From contig JFHF01000031.1 in NCBI GenBank assembly GCA_000648925.1, forward strand, positions 40,008-104,007: 64,000 bases of DNA, written 5' to 3'. Shown in pieces: positions 42,594-51,572 of this stretch. Below the pieces are notes generated by a model that was given only the letters and a program-made list of their open reading frames with translations, did no database searches and had not been told where the DNA came from. Position 1 is the first letter of the stretch. Every line of letters begins with the position of its first letter. This DNA comes from Caballeronia jiangsuensis (GTDB lineage: Bacteria; Pseudomonadota; Gammaproteobacteria; Burkholderiales; Burkholderiaceae). A program made the position numbers and the translations under genes.

Positions 42594-43427
42594 ATGGACT
42601 GGATATTGATGGTGAAGGCGCTCATTCTGGGCGTCGTGGAGGGCTTGACCGAATTTTTGCCGGTTTCGAGCACGGGGCATCTGATCGTGGCGGGCAGTTT
42701 GCTGAATTTCACCGACGCGCAATCGAAAACCTTCGATGTCGTCATCCAGTTCGGCGCCATTCTCGCCATCTGCTGGGAATATCGCGCGAAGATCGGCTCG
42801 GTGGTCACGGGCCTGCCCGTGCGCGCCGACGCGCGGCGCTTCACGCTCAACGTGATCATCGCGACGATTCCGGCCATCGTTCTGGGTCTGCTTTTCGAGA
42901 AGGGCATCAAGTCGGTGCTGTTCTCGCCGGTGCCGGTGTCGGTGGCGCTGATCGTCGGCGGCATCGTGATCCTGTGGGCGGAGTCGCGCCAGCGCGAACG
43001 CGCCGTCGCCCCGCGCGTTCATTCCGTCGATGATCTTTCCTACGCCGATGCCTTCAAGGTCGGTCTCGCGCAATGCTTCGCGCTGATTCCGGGCACCTCG
43101 CGCTCCGGCGCGACGATCATCGGCGGGATGCTGTTCGGACTCGAACGACGCGTCGCCACGGAGTTTTCGTTTTTCCTCGCCATTCCGATCATCTTCGGCG
43201 CGACGCTCTACGAAATGGCCAAGTACTGGCGCACGCTGACCGTGGACGATTTCGGGCTGTTCGCGATCGGTCTCGTCGCGGCCTTCGTCAGCGCCTTCGT
43301 CTGCATACGCTGGCTGCTGCGCTACGTCGCGTCGCACGATTTCACCGCGTTCGCGTGGTATCGCATCGGCTTCGGTCTGCTGATCCTGATCGTCGGATAC
43401 AGCGGCGGTCTGAGCTGGGCCGACTGA
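42594..43427 (+). CDS. uppP: Undecaprenyl-diphosphatase (BacA/UppP)
   Basis: A 277-residue inner-membrane phosphatase that recycles undecaprenyl diphosphate to the monophosphate for cell-wall and O-antigen synthesis; overproduction gives bacitracin resistance. The two motifs are VVEGLTEFLPVSSTGHLIV (catalytic Glu, about 14-32) and PGTSRSGATIIGGMLFG (about 165-181). About eight hydrophobic segments. Length is standard. It converges on trmB with a shared hairpin between. Confidence 0.95.
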   Translation: MDWILMVKALILGVVEGLTEFLPVSSTGHLIVAGSLLNFTDAQSKTFDVVIQFGAILAICWEYRAKIGSVVTGLPVRADARRFTLNVIIATIPAIVLGLLFEKGIKSVLFSPVPVSVALIVGGIVILWAESRQRERAVAPRVHSVDDLSYADAFKVGLAQCFALIPGTSRSGATIIGGMLFGLERRVATEFSFFLAIPIIFGATLYEMAKYWRTLTVDDFGLFAIGLVAAFVSAFVCIRWLLRYVASHDFTAFAWYRIGFGLLILIVGYSGGLSWAD

Positions 43428-43453
43428 CCGCGCTTTCGCCGCGCACCATGCAA

Positions 43454-43477
43454 AACGCCACGGCTTGCCGTGGCGTT
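43454..43477. terminator. Hairpin between convergent uppP and trmB
   Basis: Perfect 10-bp stem AACGCCACGG / CCGTGGCGTT with loop CTTG. The T content after it is modest (TTGTCGTTT on plus; A-rich on the left, giving a short U-run on minus), so it may serve either gene. Confidence 0.65.
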
Positions 43478-43508
43478 GTCGTTTGTGCGCGGCGCTTTTA
43501 GCGTCGTT

Positions 43509-44255
43509 TCAGCGGCGGCGGAACATCAGATCCCACACGCCGTGCCCGAGCCGCAGGCCGCGTCGCTCGAACTTCGTCACCGGACGGAAATCGGGGCGCG
43601 GCGCGTAGCCGTCCGCGGTGTTTTCCAGCGCAGGCTCGGCGGACAGGACTTCGAGCATCTGCTCGGCATAGTTCTGCCAGTCGGTCGCGAGATGGATATA
43701 GCCGCCCGGCTTCATGCGCGACACGAGCAGCGCGACGAACTTCGGCTGGATCAGGCGGCGCTTGTGATGACGCGCCTTGTGCCAGGGATCGGGGAAATAG
43801 ATGTGCACGCCGTCGAGACTGTCGGGCGCGATCATGTGTTCGAGCACTTCCACGGCGTCGTGCTGAAGAATGCGGATATTGCCGAGCGCCTGCTCGCCGA
43901 TCAGCTTGAGCAGCGCGCCGACGCCAGGCTCATGCACTTCCACGCCGATGAAGTCATCGCCGGGACGCGCGGCCGCGATCTCCGCGGTGGTCGCGCCCAT
44001 GCCGAAGCCGATCTCCAGCACGCGCGGCGCCTGTCGGCCGAAGAGCGCATCCCAGTCGCCGGGCTGTGGCGTGTAGGGCACGACATAGCGCGGACCGAGA
44101 TCGTCGATTGCGCGCTGCTGGCCCGGCGATACACGGCCCGCGCGCGTGACGAAACTGCGGATGCGGCGATGGCGCAGCGTGGCATTTTCGCCGATGTTGA
44201 CGTTGGGCTGATCGTTGCCGTCGGCGCCGGCGTCGTCGTGGGGATCGTGGTTCAT
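43509..44255 (-). CDS. trmB: tRNA (guanine-N7-)-methyltransferase
   Basis: A 248-residue SAM enzyme that methylates G46 of tRNAs. Motifs: VLEIGFGMGATTAEIA (SAM binding, about 81-96), VEVHEPGVGALL, and IYFPDPWHKARHHKRRL, the TrmB hallmark. The start at 44255 gives MNHDPHDDAGADG; longer readings run through the tRNA-Gly terminator. The N-terminal 50 residues are variable, as usual. tRNA-Gly lies 77 bp upstream on the same strand. Confidence 0.94.
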   Translation of the reverse strand: MNHDPHDDAGADGNDQPNVNIGENATLRHRRIRSFVTRAGRVSPGQQRAIDDLGPRYVVPYTPQPGDWDALFGRQAPRVLEIGFGMGATTAEIAAARPGDDFIGVEVHEPGVGALLKLIGEQALGNIRILQHDAVEVLEHMIAPDSLDGVHIYFPDPWHKARHHKRRLIQPKFVALLVSRMKPGGYIHLATDWQNYAEQMLEVLSAEPALENTADGYAPRPDFRPVTKFERRGLRLGHGVWDLMFRRR

Positions 44256-44288
44256 GAGGCGATGCTGGAAACAGATGCGCGAAACTAA

Positions 44289-44320
44289 AAAGCCGCCCAA
44301 ACGTGACTCGGGGCGGCTTT
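44289..44320 (-). terminator. Intrinsic terminator of tRNA-Gly
   Basis: Stem AAAGCCGCCC / GGGCGGCTTT with a 12-base loop, 12 bp beyond the tRNA-Gly CCA end; the flanking A-run becomes a U-run on minus. Confidence 0.8.
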
Positions 44321-44331
44321 CGCTGGATGTC

Positions 44332-44406
44332 TGGAGCGGGCGATGGGAATCGAACCCACGTCTGTAGCTTGGGAAGCTACGGTAATGGCCATTATACGAC
44401 GCCCGC
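44332..44406 (-). tRNA. tRNA-Gly (anticodon CCC)
   Basis: A 75-nt tRNA on minus: acceptor GCGGGCG/CGCCCGC, discriminator T and encoded CCA. The anticodon stem GTAGC/GCTAC holds loop TTCCCAA, giving anticodon CCC (GGG codons). T-arm GGGTTCGATTCC. A terminator follows. Confidence 0.97.
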
Positions 44407-44460
44407 ATGAGGCGGCTATTGTAAGCGCAACGCGCCGCGAGGCGCAATTGCGCTTCCGGC

Positions 44461-45021
44461 TCAGATCCCGAACAGCGTCATCGATACGGCGACGCGCGTC
44501 ACGACCATCAACAGCACCTGCACGATCACGAACAGCAGGATCGGCGAAAGATCGATGCCGCCGAGCCGCGGCAGAATGCGCCGCAGCGGATCGAGGAACG
44601 GCGCGGTGATTTGGTACAGCAGCGGCATCGCCGGCGATTGCGGATTGAGCCATGAAAGCAGCGCCATCAGGATCGTCACCCAGATGATCAGATTCAGCGC
44701 CCACTTGACGACGGTCAGCAGCGCGACGAGCAGGAGGATCGGCACCATGAGCGTCGGATCGACGCCTGCGAGCACGACCATCAGCGTGACATACACAGCC
44801 GATGCGATGAACGCCGCGACGATGCTCGCCCAGTCGATCTTTCCGCCAGGCAGGATCTTGCGCAGCGGCAGGACGATCCAGTTGGTCGCCTGCATCACGG
44901 CGTTCGAAACGGGGTTATAGGGCGGCATGCGCACGACCTGAATCCACGCGCGAAGCAGGAGCGCCGCGCCGAACAGGGTGAACAGGGTGTTGAGCAGAAA
45001 ACGGGCAATATCGCCGAACAT
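44461..45021 (-). CDS. YggT family integral membrane protein
   Basis: A 186-residue inner-membrane protein made of two YggT repeats, each ending in a proline-containing hairpin (WIVLPLRKILPGGKIDW and APFLDPLRRILPRLGGIDLS). Four main hydrophobic segments plus short ones are visible. YggT proteins are linked by family work to osmotic tolerance and, in Gram-positives, to division (YlmG); the exact role is unknown. It is 54 bp upstream of tRNA-Gly on the same strand. Confidence 0.9.
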   Translation of the reverse strand: MFGDIARFLLNTLFTLFGAALLLRAWIQVVRMPPYNPVSNAVMQATNWIVLPLRKILPGGKIDWASIVAAFIASAVYVTLMVVLAGVDPTLMVPILLLVALLTVVKWALNLIIWVTILMALLSWLNPQSPAMPLLYQITAPFLDPLRRILPRLGGIDLSPILLFVIVQVLLMVVTRVAVSMTLFGI

Positions 45022-45102
45022 CTCGGGTCCTCTAGGATGCGTGCGCAGTGTCGCGACTTGCGCCGGGTCGTATTGACGAAAAGGTGAAGGAAAGCGGAGG
45101 CG

Positions 45103-45186
45103 CTAGCGGGCGAAGATCCGCCTGATGGTGGTCTCGGAGCGGCGGCCGCCTTTGCGGCGCGAATCGGGAATGCTGACCTTGATCAT
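45103..45186 (-). CDS. Possible 27-residue basic peptide
   Basis: A very short frame, MIKVSIPDSRRKGGRRSETT then IRRIFAR, with AGAGAACG some ten bases before the ATG. The Arg/Lys-rich composition could bind nucleic acid. No family is known to me, and frames of this size occur by chance; kept as tentative because the start context is fair and it lies just upstream of YggT on the same strand. Confidence 0.22.
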   Translation of the reverse strand: MIKVSIPDSRRKGGRRSETTIRRIFAR

Positions 45187-45810
45187 TGTTCGTTCTCTGG
45201 ACTTGAATATCGTGCCGAAGCCAACGCGGTGCGCGGCGCATCGTGCGCGATCCGCGCGAATGCACCTGTGCCGTTCGATGAAGCTTCGCGATTCACTGCA
45301 TGCGGCGACTCGAATTCCCCGCCCAGCAGGCGTGCCTGATGGGGTGCCGGACGTCACCATAACATGGCTTTAATGCGGCTTGGGGACGTTGTCGCACGTG
45401 GCGGGAGCGATTCTCCGGACAATCACATGAAAGGCAAGTGAAAGTCGTTGACGCGGCCGGTTTGGGCACCCGACGCCAGCATCTGAAAACCCTAGTGTTG
45501 CCAATTTGAGACGATCGCGAAAAGGCGCATTTCACGCAAAACTGGCAGGATATAAATACGGAAAGCGAAAGAGCAAGCCGACGCGCAGCGCGCTATTGTT
45601 TCTATTGGCAGTGTTTCCCCGGCCCCAAAGGGCATATTTTCTGCTGTGTGTGGTTAGACGCACATCTACTTGAATGATTGGTTTCTTTGCGAACATCGAG
45701 GAACGGACAGGCGCTCAATACTAAACAGAACACGGATTCAGCGGGAGGCGGCACACGGCCAAGGCCGTCGCTCTCCCTTCAGGTTTCATTCGCTACGTTC
45801 GGAGGTCGCC
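45187..45810. other. Intergenic region
   Basis: About 620 bp without a convincing gene. The right half is AT-richer (for example GGATATAAATACGG near 45549) and probably contains the promoter of the 53-residue gene and a long leader. Confidence 0.4.
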
Positions 45811-45972
45811 ATGAGCATTTTCTCTTATCGAAAGCATCTGCGATTCTTGAGCCAGGCCCAGCGGCGTCGCTGGTGGGACCAGAAAAAGCGCCTGACGCCC
45901 CGGGTCGTGATCGGCGGGGCGTATGTTCCGCCAAACGTCACGCGTGAATTCGCTTATGTGAAAGTCGGCTGA
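45811..45972 (+). CDS. Small basic hypothetical protein (53 aa)
   Basis: A 53-residue protein beginning MSIFSYRKHLRFLSQAQRRR and containing WWDQKKRLTPRVVIGGAYVP. GGAGG lies five bases before the ATG, an ideal ribosome site, and a strong terminator follows at 46012. The gene is thus a complete single-gene transcription unit. It has no signal peptide; two Trp and a basic N-half are the main features. Family not recognised. Confidence 0.65.
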   Translation: MSIFSYRKHLRFLSQAQRRRWWDQKKRLTPRVVIGGAYVPPNVTREFAYVKVG

Positions 45973-46011
45973 AACGCGCGTCGTTTTAAGACTTTCGCGC
46001 AATACATTAAG

Positions 46012-46046
46012 AGCCCCGCCGGATGCATTGTCCGGCGGGGCTTTTT
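46012..46046 (+). terminator. Intrinsic terminator after the 53-residue gene
   Basis: A perfect 12-bp stem, AGCCCCGCCGGA / TCCGGCGGGGCT, loop TGCATTG, followed by TTTTT. Confidence 0.88.
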
Positions 46047-46310
46047 CGTTCATTTGTAAATATAAGTTACGCGGTTTTAAGCGCTCGAATCGCGCAACGT
46101 CGCGCACAGGGCGCAGACCTCCGCCGAACGGCCGATCCGCGCGCACTCGCAGGCGACGCCGGCCTTTCAAATTCGCGCCGACGTTAAGGAACTTGCAATT
46201 TGCAACAAATGGCTCCTGCGACCGACCGTGTTTTTCGATAAATTGATCTCATACCGTCGCTCGTGAGCCGTGGGAATCGGCCAACACGCGAAGCGGCGAG
46301 GAGAACGAAA

Positions 46311-46616
46311 GTGAAAAAGCTCGGTGGTTTGTTGGTTGCTGGTGCGCTCGGTGCCGGTTTCGTCGGTGCCGCGCAGGCGCACGTTTCTATTGGCGTGGGC
46401 ATCGGGGTGCCGGCCTATCCGGTCTATGCCGCCCCGCCTGCACCTGTCTATGTGGCTCCGCCGCAGCCCGTGTACGTCGCGCCGCCGCCGCCCGTGGTGT
46501 ACGCGCCGCCGCCTGCCGTGGTCGTGGGTGGCTACGGCGGTGGCTATGGCTATTACGGCCGTCCGTACTACCGGCATCACGGCTACTACCGTCACGGTCC
46601 GGGCTGGCGTTACTGA
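46311..46616 (+). CDS. Exported Pro/Tyr/Gly-rich small protein
   Basis: A 101-residue protein starting at GTG with GAGGAG nine bases upstream. The signal peptide MKKLGGLLVAGALGAGFVGA is cleaved after AQA. The mature part has a proline-rich repeat (PVYAAPPAP, PVYVAPPQP, PVYVAPPPP) and a C-terminal Gly/Tyr/His-rich tail (GGYGGGYGYYGRPYY). Low complexity suggests a structural or surface-associated role; similar proteins are common in Burkholderiales, without known function. It is followed by its own terminator. Confidence 0.72.
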   Translation: MKKLGGLLVAGALGAGFVGAAQAHVSIGVGIGVPAYPVYAAPPAPVYVAPPQPVYVAPPPPVVYAPPPAVVVGGYGGGYGYYGRPYYRHHGYYRHGPGWRY

Positions 46617-46638
46617 TCGGTCCGAGCGACGAATCCGG

Positions 46639-46668
46639 AAAGGCGATGCAACTGTGCATCGCCTTTTT
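46639..46668 (+). terminator. Intrinsic terminator after the Pro-rich gene
   Basis: Stem AAAGGCGATGCA / TGCATCGCCTTT, loop ACTG, then further T residues; 12 bp perfect. Confidence 0.88.
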
Positions 46669-46745
46669 CGTTTGAAGGGCGCTTTTGAATTCCGCCGATG
46701 GAACTGGGAGAATGGTGATCCCCTTCACGTCGCGCTCTCACGCCA

Positions 46746-47711
46746 ATGTCCTCTCTTCCAGCCCCGACTTTCGATGACGTCGCCGATGCCGCCCGGCGCA
46801 TCGAGGGCGTCGCCCATCGCACGCCCGTCCTGACTTCCCGCACTGCCGATGCCATCGCGGGTGCGTCACTCTTTTTCAAGTGCGAGAACTTCCAGCGCAT
46901 GGGCGCGTTCAAGTTCCGCGGCGCGTACAACGCGCTCTCGCATTTCGACGACCGGCAGCGCGCCGCCGGCGTCATCACCTATTCGTCGGGCAATCACGCG
47001 CAGGCGATCGCGCTGTCCGCGAAGCTCGCTGGCATCCGCGCGACGATCGTGATGCCCGAGGACGCGCCCGCCGCGAAGATGGAAGCGACGCGCGGTTACG
47101 GCGGCGAAGTGATCACCTACGACCGCTACACGCAGAACCGCGAGGAAATCGGCCGCAAGCTCGCCGAGGAGCGCGGCATGACGCTGATTCCGCCTTACGA
47201 CCATCCGCATGTGATCGCGGGGCAGGGCACGTCGGCGAAGGAACTGATCGAGGAAACCGGCCCGCTCGATTACCTGTTCGTGTGCCTGGGCGGCGGCGGA
47301 CTCATCGGCGGATGCGCGCTCGCGGCGGCGGCGCTGTCGCCGGACTGCAAGGTGATCGGCGTCGAGCCGGAAGCGGGCAACGACGCGCAGCAATCGCTCG
47401 CGCGCGGCGAGATCGTGCATATCGAGGTGCCGCGCACCATCGCCGATGGCGCCGCGTCCACGCATGTCGGCGAATACAACTTCCCGATCATCCAGCGTCA
47501 CGTGGACCGGATCGTCACCGTCAGCGACGCGCAGTTGATCGAGACGCTGCGCTTCTTCGCGCAACGCATGAAGATGGTCGTCGAGCCGACCGGTTGTCTC
47601 GCGGCAGCGGCCGTGCTGCAGAAGGTCGTGCCGGTCGAAGGCAAGCGGGTCGGCGTGATCGTGTCGGGCGGCAACGTCGATCTCGCGAAGCTGGCTCAGT
47701 TCGTCGCGTGA
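46746..47711 (+). CDS. Threonine/serine dehydratase family PLP enzyme
   Basis: A 321-residue fold type II PLP enzyme. The PLP Lys is in FQRMGAFKFRGAYNAL, the substrate-binding loop is SSGNHAQAIALS, and the phosphate-binding loop is CLGGGGLIGGC. The lack of a C-terminal regulatory ACT domain points to a catabolic enzyme. Candidates are threo-3-hydroxy-L-aspartate ammonia-lyase, serine racemase/dehydratase or catabolic threonine deaminase; sequence alone does not decide, although the overall pattern resembles the hydroxyaspartate lyases. It converges on the LysE gene with a 10-bp gap. Confidence 0.85.
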   Translation: MSSLPAPTFDDVADAARRIEGVAHRTPVLTSRTADAIAGASLFFKCENFQRMGAFKFRGAYNALSHFDDRQRAAGVITYSSGNHAQAIALSAKLAGIRATIVMPEDAPAAKMEATRGYGGEVITYDRYTQNREEIGRKLAEERGMTLIPPYDHPHVIAGQGTSAKELIEETGPLDYLFVCLGGGGLIGGCALAAAALSPDCKVIGVEPEAGNDAQQSLARGEIVHIEVPRTIADGAASTHVGEYNFPIIQRHVDRIVTVSDAQLIETLRFFAQRMKMVVEPTGCLAAAAVLQKVVPVEGKRVGVIVSGGNVDLAKLAQFVA

Positions 47712-47721
47712 CGCCGCGTCG

Positions 47722-48390
47722 TCATGAAGTCGCGTTGACGATCAGATCGCGGTAGCCGTTGACGATCACGCTGTACGCGAAGTACGCGAAGAGCACGGCG
47801 GACATCACGTGGCACGCGCGCAGGAGGCGGGTTCCGGCGCGCTTTCTGCCGTGGCTCGCGAGCGTGCAAATGAAGATCGTCCAGCCGAGTCCGCCGCAGA
47901 AGAAGCCGATCAGAAAGACGGACGCGGAGACGGTGCTCGTCGCGCCGGACTTGGCGATGAGCGCGCCGCCGACCGCCGCGAACCACAGGATCGCGCTCGG
48001 CGACGACACCGCGAGCAGGCATCCGCGCAAGAAGCTTTTCAAGTGCCGGGGACGCGGCACGGTGAGATCCGCTTCGCCTTCGACGGGCGGCGCGGACGCG
48101 GGATTGAGCGCCTCACGCGCCATCTTCCACGTCAGGAAGAGCAGGACGATCGCGCCGCCGATCCACACGACCCAGCGCACCGCCGAAAACTGCAGCAGCG
48201 CCGACATGCCCGCGAGCGCGAGCATCGCGTAGACGAGATCGCCGAAACACGTGCCCAAGCCGAGCACGAGCCCCGGTTTGAAGCCGTGCGACAGCGCGAG
48301 CGAGATGATCGCGACATTGGCGATCCCGATATCCAGACACAGCGACAGCGACAGAAAAAAACCGTCCGACAGCAACGACCACGAGTGCAT
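47722..48390 (-). CDS. LysE family amino-acid exporter
   Basis: A 222-residue inner-membrane exporter with about six transmembrane segments. The N-terminus FLSLSLCLDIGIANVAIISL and the GLGTCFGDLVYAMLALAG segment correspond to the LysE/RhtB signature (GxxxGDxxY), and the inner helix SFLRGCLLAVSSPSAILWF to the conserved NP/SP motif. Substrate unknown. It starts 3 bp after the asparaginase gene ends, suggesting joint expression and perhaps amino-acid overflow control. Confidence 0.87.
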   Translation of the reverse strand: MHSWSLLSDGFFLSLSLCLDIGIANVAIISLALSHGFKPGLVLGLGTCFGDLVYAMLALAGMSALLQFSAVRWVVWIGGAIVLLFLTWKMAREALNPASAPPVEGEADLTVPRPRHLKSFLRGCLLAVSSPSAILWFAAVGGALIAKSGATSTVSASVFLIGFFCGGLGWTIFICTLASHGRKRAGTRLLRACHVMSAVLFAYFAYSVIVNGYRDLIVNATS

Positions 48391-48393
48391 ATT

Positions 48394-49389
48394 TTATTGA
48401 TGGTTGTGAAGCGTGAAGCTCACGTCGAGACGGCCGGTCGGCACGTTCATCGTGTTGCGCGTCGGCGGATTGCGGAAGGCGGCGAGCGCGTCGCGCTGCT
48501 GTTGCGTGCCGATGCAAAGCGTATCGAGCACATGGACGACGACCGCGTTGAGCACCGACGTGTTGCCGTCCTCGACCTTCACCGCGATGCCGATCGGACC
48601 TTCAGCGCGACGCACGCCGATCGCATAGCTCGCATCCGCGCCCGTCTTGCCGACGAGCACGCCGCCGAACGCCTGCATCAACAGCGTGCAGAAGCGTCCT
48701 TCGCCCGCGACGAGTTCCGGATGCGACGTCATCGCGCGATGAATGCGCGCGAGCGGCGAGCCTTCCGGCGCGGCGGCGATCTTCATATAGAGCCGCGCGA
48801 GACGGTCGAGCGGAAATGCTGGCGTCGGCAGATTGCAGCCGTCGATGGCCCACTGCACGTCGTCATCGGCGAGATCGACCGCGTGCGCGACGGTGTGCTT
48901 CACGCGCGCCTGGAGCGGATGATCGGGCAAGTGGTAATCGGCGAGCGGCGCGTTCATCGCCCGCGCGCCCGCGAGCATGCCGGCGTGCTTGCCGGAACAG
49001 TTGCTGCACGCGGCCGTCGGCGTGAAGTCGCGCCTGATCCAGTCCTTGAACACGGCGTCCGAAATCGGCGGATGGCCGCCGCAGCGCAGATCGCTTTCGT
49101 TCGCGTTCGATTTGGCGAGCATCGCGAGCGCCCGCTCGATATGACGCGGCTCGCTGCTATGCGATCCGCACATCAGCGCGAGGTCTTCGTCGGTGAAACC
49201 GAAGCGCTCGAGCGCGCCCGTTTCGATGACCGCGAGCGCCTGCGCGGGCTTCGCCGCCGAGCGCGGCAGCGTCACGCGATACGGATCGCCGAAGGAATGG
49301 ATGAGGCGTCCGTGGGCATCGACGACGGCGACGTGCGCTGCGTGCGTGTTCTCGATGACATCGCCTCGATAAAGCGTGGCCGCGATCAT
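48394..49389 (-). CDS. Asparaginase, type II (Rhizobium etli AnsA-like)
   Basis: A 331-residue member of the PF06089 asparaginase group, unrelated to E. coli AnsA/AnsB. Landmarks are the Ser/Lys segment LPRSAAKPAQALAVIETGA, MCGSHSSEPRHIE, ACSNCSGKHAGMLA with conserved Cys and Lys, and IDGCNLPTPAFPL. The reaction is asparagine to aspartate and ammonia. The start overlaps the ubiD stop codon (ATGA). Followed by the LysE exporter. Confidence 0.88.
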   Translation of the reverse strand: MIAATLYRGDVIENTHAAHVAVVDAHGRLIHSFGDPYRVTLPRSAAKPAQALAVIETGALERFGFTDEDLALMCGSHSSEPRHIERALAMLAKSNANESDLRCGGHPPISDAVFKDWIRRDFTPTAACSNCSGKHAGMLAGARAMNAPLADYHLPDHPLQARVKHTVAHAVDLADDDVQWAIDGCNLPTPAFPLDRLARLYMKIAAAPEGSPLARIHRAMTSHPELVAGEGRFCTLLMQAFGGVLVGKTGADASYAIGVRRAEGPIGIAVKVEDGNTSVLNAVVVHVLDTLCIGTQQQRDALAAFRNPPTRNTMNVPTGRLDVSFTLHNHQ

Positions 49390-50984
49390 GATTTATCCAG
49401 TCCGAGTTCAGTCCACAGCGCATCGACGCGACGCTTCACCGCTTCATCCATGACGATCGGGCGGCCCCACTCGCGATTCGTCTCGCCGGGCCATTTGTTG
49501 GTCGCATCGAGTCCCATCTTCGAGCCGAGGCCCGCCACCGGCGACGCGAAATCGAGATAGTCGATCGGCGTGTTGTCGACCATCACGGTGTCGCGCGTCG
49601 GATCGACTCGCGTCGTGATCGCCCAGATGACTTCCTTCCAGTCGCGCACGTTCACGTCCTCATCCACCACGACGATGAACTTCGTATACATGAACTGCCG
49701 CAGGAAGCTCCACACGCCGAACATCACGCGCTTCGCGTGGCCGGGGTAGCTCTTCTTCATCTGCACGATCGCCATCCGATAGCTGCAGCCTTCGGGCGGC
49801 AGATAGAAATCGGTGATCTCGGTGAACTGCTTCTGCAGGAGCGGCACGAACACTTCGTTCAGCGCGACGCCGAGCACCGCGGGCTCGTCGGGCGGCTTGC
49901 CGGTGTAGGTGGAATGGAACAGCGCGTCGCGGCGCATCGTGATCTTTTCGACGGTGAAGACCGGAAACCACTCCTGTTCGTTGTAGTAGCCGGTGTGATC
50001 GCCGTACGGCCCTTCGAGCGCATGTTCGTATTTCGCCGCTGCGGACGCCGATGGACGCGGCGGCGCGCCTTCGGGCGCGGGCGACGGCGTGCCGTCCTGC
50101 GGATAGATGAAGCCTTCGAGCACGATCTCGGCGCGCGCCGGCACCTGAAGCGTATCGACGCCCGGCGTCAGGCACTTCGCGAGTTCGGTGCGCGAGCCGC
50201 GCAAGAGGCCGGCGAACTGATATTCGGACAACGAATCGGGTACGGGCGTCACGGCGCCGAGGATCGTCGCGGGATCGGCGCCGAGCACGACCGCCACCGG
50301 ATACGGCTTGCCGGGATTCGCGAGCGCGAATTCGCGGAAGTCGAGCGCGCCGCCGCGATGCGCGAGCCAGCGCATGATGAGCTTGTTGCGCCCGATGAGC
50401 TGCTGCCGATAGATGCCGAGATTCTGGCGCGGCTTGTTCGGCCCGCGCGTGACGGTGAGGCCCCAGGTAAGCAGCGGTCCGGCGTCGCCGGGCCAGCATG
50501 TCTGGATCGGCAGCCGGTTGAGATCGACGTCCTGACCTTCCCACACCACTTCCTGGCAAGGCGGCGCGCTGACCGACTTCGGCGCCATGTCCCACACGGC
50601 CTTCGCGAGCGAGAGCAGTTTGCCCGCGTCCTTCAGGCCTTTCGGCGGCTCGGGTTCCTTGAGCGCGGAAAGCAGCCTGCCGACATCGCGCAGCGAACTC
50701 AGCGCGGCGACATCGCTGCCGAGGCTGACATCGGCGCCGCTCTGCGCTTCGGTTTCGATACCCATGCCGAGCGCGACGCGCCGCGTCGTGCCGAAGAGGT
50801 TGGCGAGCACGGGCATCGTGTGGCCGGTGGGCGCTTCGAACAGCAGAGCGGGTCCGCTCGCGCGCAACACGCGATCGGAGATTTCGGTGATTTCGAGAAC
50901 GGGCGAAACGGGCTGCCGAATGCGGCGAAGTTCACCGATCGCCTCGAGGCGGGCAGTGAAGTCGCGCAGATCTTTGTATTTCAT
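49386..50984 (-). CDS. ubiD: UbiD family 4-hydroxy-3-polyprenylbenzoate decarboxylase
   Basis: A 532-residue prenylated-FMN decarboxylase that removes the carboxyl group in ubiquinone synthesis. The N-terminus is MKYKDLRDFTARLEAIGELR, and the family core shows PQNLGIYRQQLIGRNKLIMRW, the FN/E-rich segment and the D-E-R catalytic region near FIVVVDEDVNVRDWKEVIWA. Slightly longer than E. coli UbiD (497). The start at 50984 was chosen to match the family. It overlaps the asparaginase gene by four bases. The UbiX partner is not in the window. Confidence 0.93.
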   Translation of the reverse strand: MKYKDLRDFTARLEAIGELRRIRQPVSPVLEITEISDRVLRASGPALLFEAPTGHTMPVLANLFGTTRRVALGMGIETEAQSGADVSLGSDVAALSSLRDVGRLLSALKEPEPPKGLKDAGKLLSLAKAVWDMAPKSVSAPPCQEVVWEGQDVDLNRLPIQTCWPGDAGPLLTWGLTVTRGPNKPRQNLGIYRQQLIGRNKLIMRWLAHRGGALDFREFALANPGKPYPVAVVLGADPATILGAVTPVPDSLSEYQFAGLLRGSRTELAKCLTPGVDTLQVPARAEIVLEGFIYPQDGTPSPAPEGAPPRPSASAAAKYEHALEGPYGDHTGYYNEQEWFPVFTVEKITMRRDALFHSTYTGKPPDEPAVLGVALNEVFVPLLQKQFTEITDFYLPPEGCSYRMAIVQMKKSYPGHAKRVMFGVWSFLRQFMYTKFIVVVDEDVNVRDWKEVIWAITTRVDPTRDTVMVDNTPIDYLDFASPVAGLGSKMGLDATNKWPGETNREWGRPIVMDEAVKRRVDALWTELGLDKS

Positions 50985-51198
50985 CGATGGTCGAAATTGG
51001 ACTCGAAGCCGCCGGAGCACGAGACTCGACGGGCGGGACGGCTGCGCGCAAGGCGATTGTCGATTTTACCTGCGACAGCGTCGGTGCGTTGGGCGACATT
51101 CAGCAAATTCCGCTGGGAATCGCCCGGCAGACGTGGTTTTCGGGTGCTGAACGCTGTTCAATATAACTGTAAGTAATTGAAACACAAGTCTTTAGCAT

Positions 51199-51226
51199 TG
51201 ACGGATAATTAAACCCTGATAGAATC
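51199..51226 (+). promoter_or_regulatory. Strong sigma70-like promoter
   Basis: TTGACG, a 16-bp spacer, then TAGAAT preceded by TGA (extended -10). The predicted start is about 51233, roughly 340 bp before the lytic transglycosylase gene. Confidence 0.6.
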
Positions 51227-51232
51227 AGCTCG

Positions 51233-51366
51233 CATCTCTTGCAGGTTTTGAAACTTTTTACCTTCGCCTCAGGTCTTTCTTGACGCAACATGCGTCGCCT
51301 GCGCCGCTCCTGCCCGGCGATTCATGGTGTTTGGTTGTCATGCCGGCGTTTCTCACGCCGGTTTTT
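51233..51366 (+). ncRNA. Candidate small RNA or attenuated leader
   Basis: The promoter at 51199-51226 and an intrinsic terminator at 51343-51366 (CCGGCGT/ACGCCGG, loop TTCTC, then TTTTT) bound a transcript of about 134 nt with no clear protein. It could be a free small RNA or a leader that attenuates the downstream lytic transglycosylase gene. Confidence 0.4.
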
Positions 51367-51572
51367 CGCGTGGAAGGCCACCCGCGCATTGAGGGCACGC
51401 AGTTCGTGCCGCGCAACCCGGCAGTCTTTTGCCGGATCGGCTTTCCAGACGGCGCATGCCGTATCCCCGATGCCGCTTACGCTTGCCGAGAGCGAGCGGT
51501 GTCTGATTTGCGCTCCGAATACGCGCTTTATTCGTATTCATCTGCGCAAATCATGCAACATTGGGAGTATCG

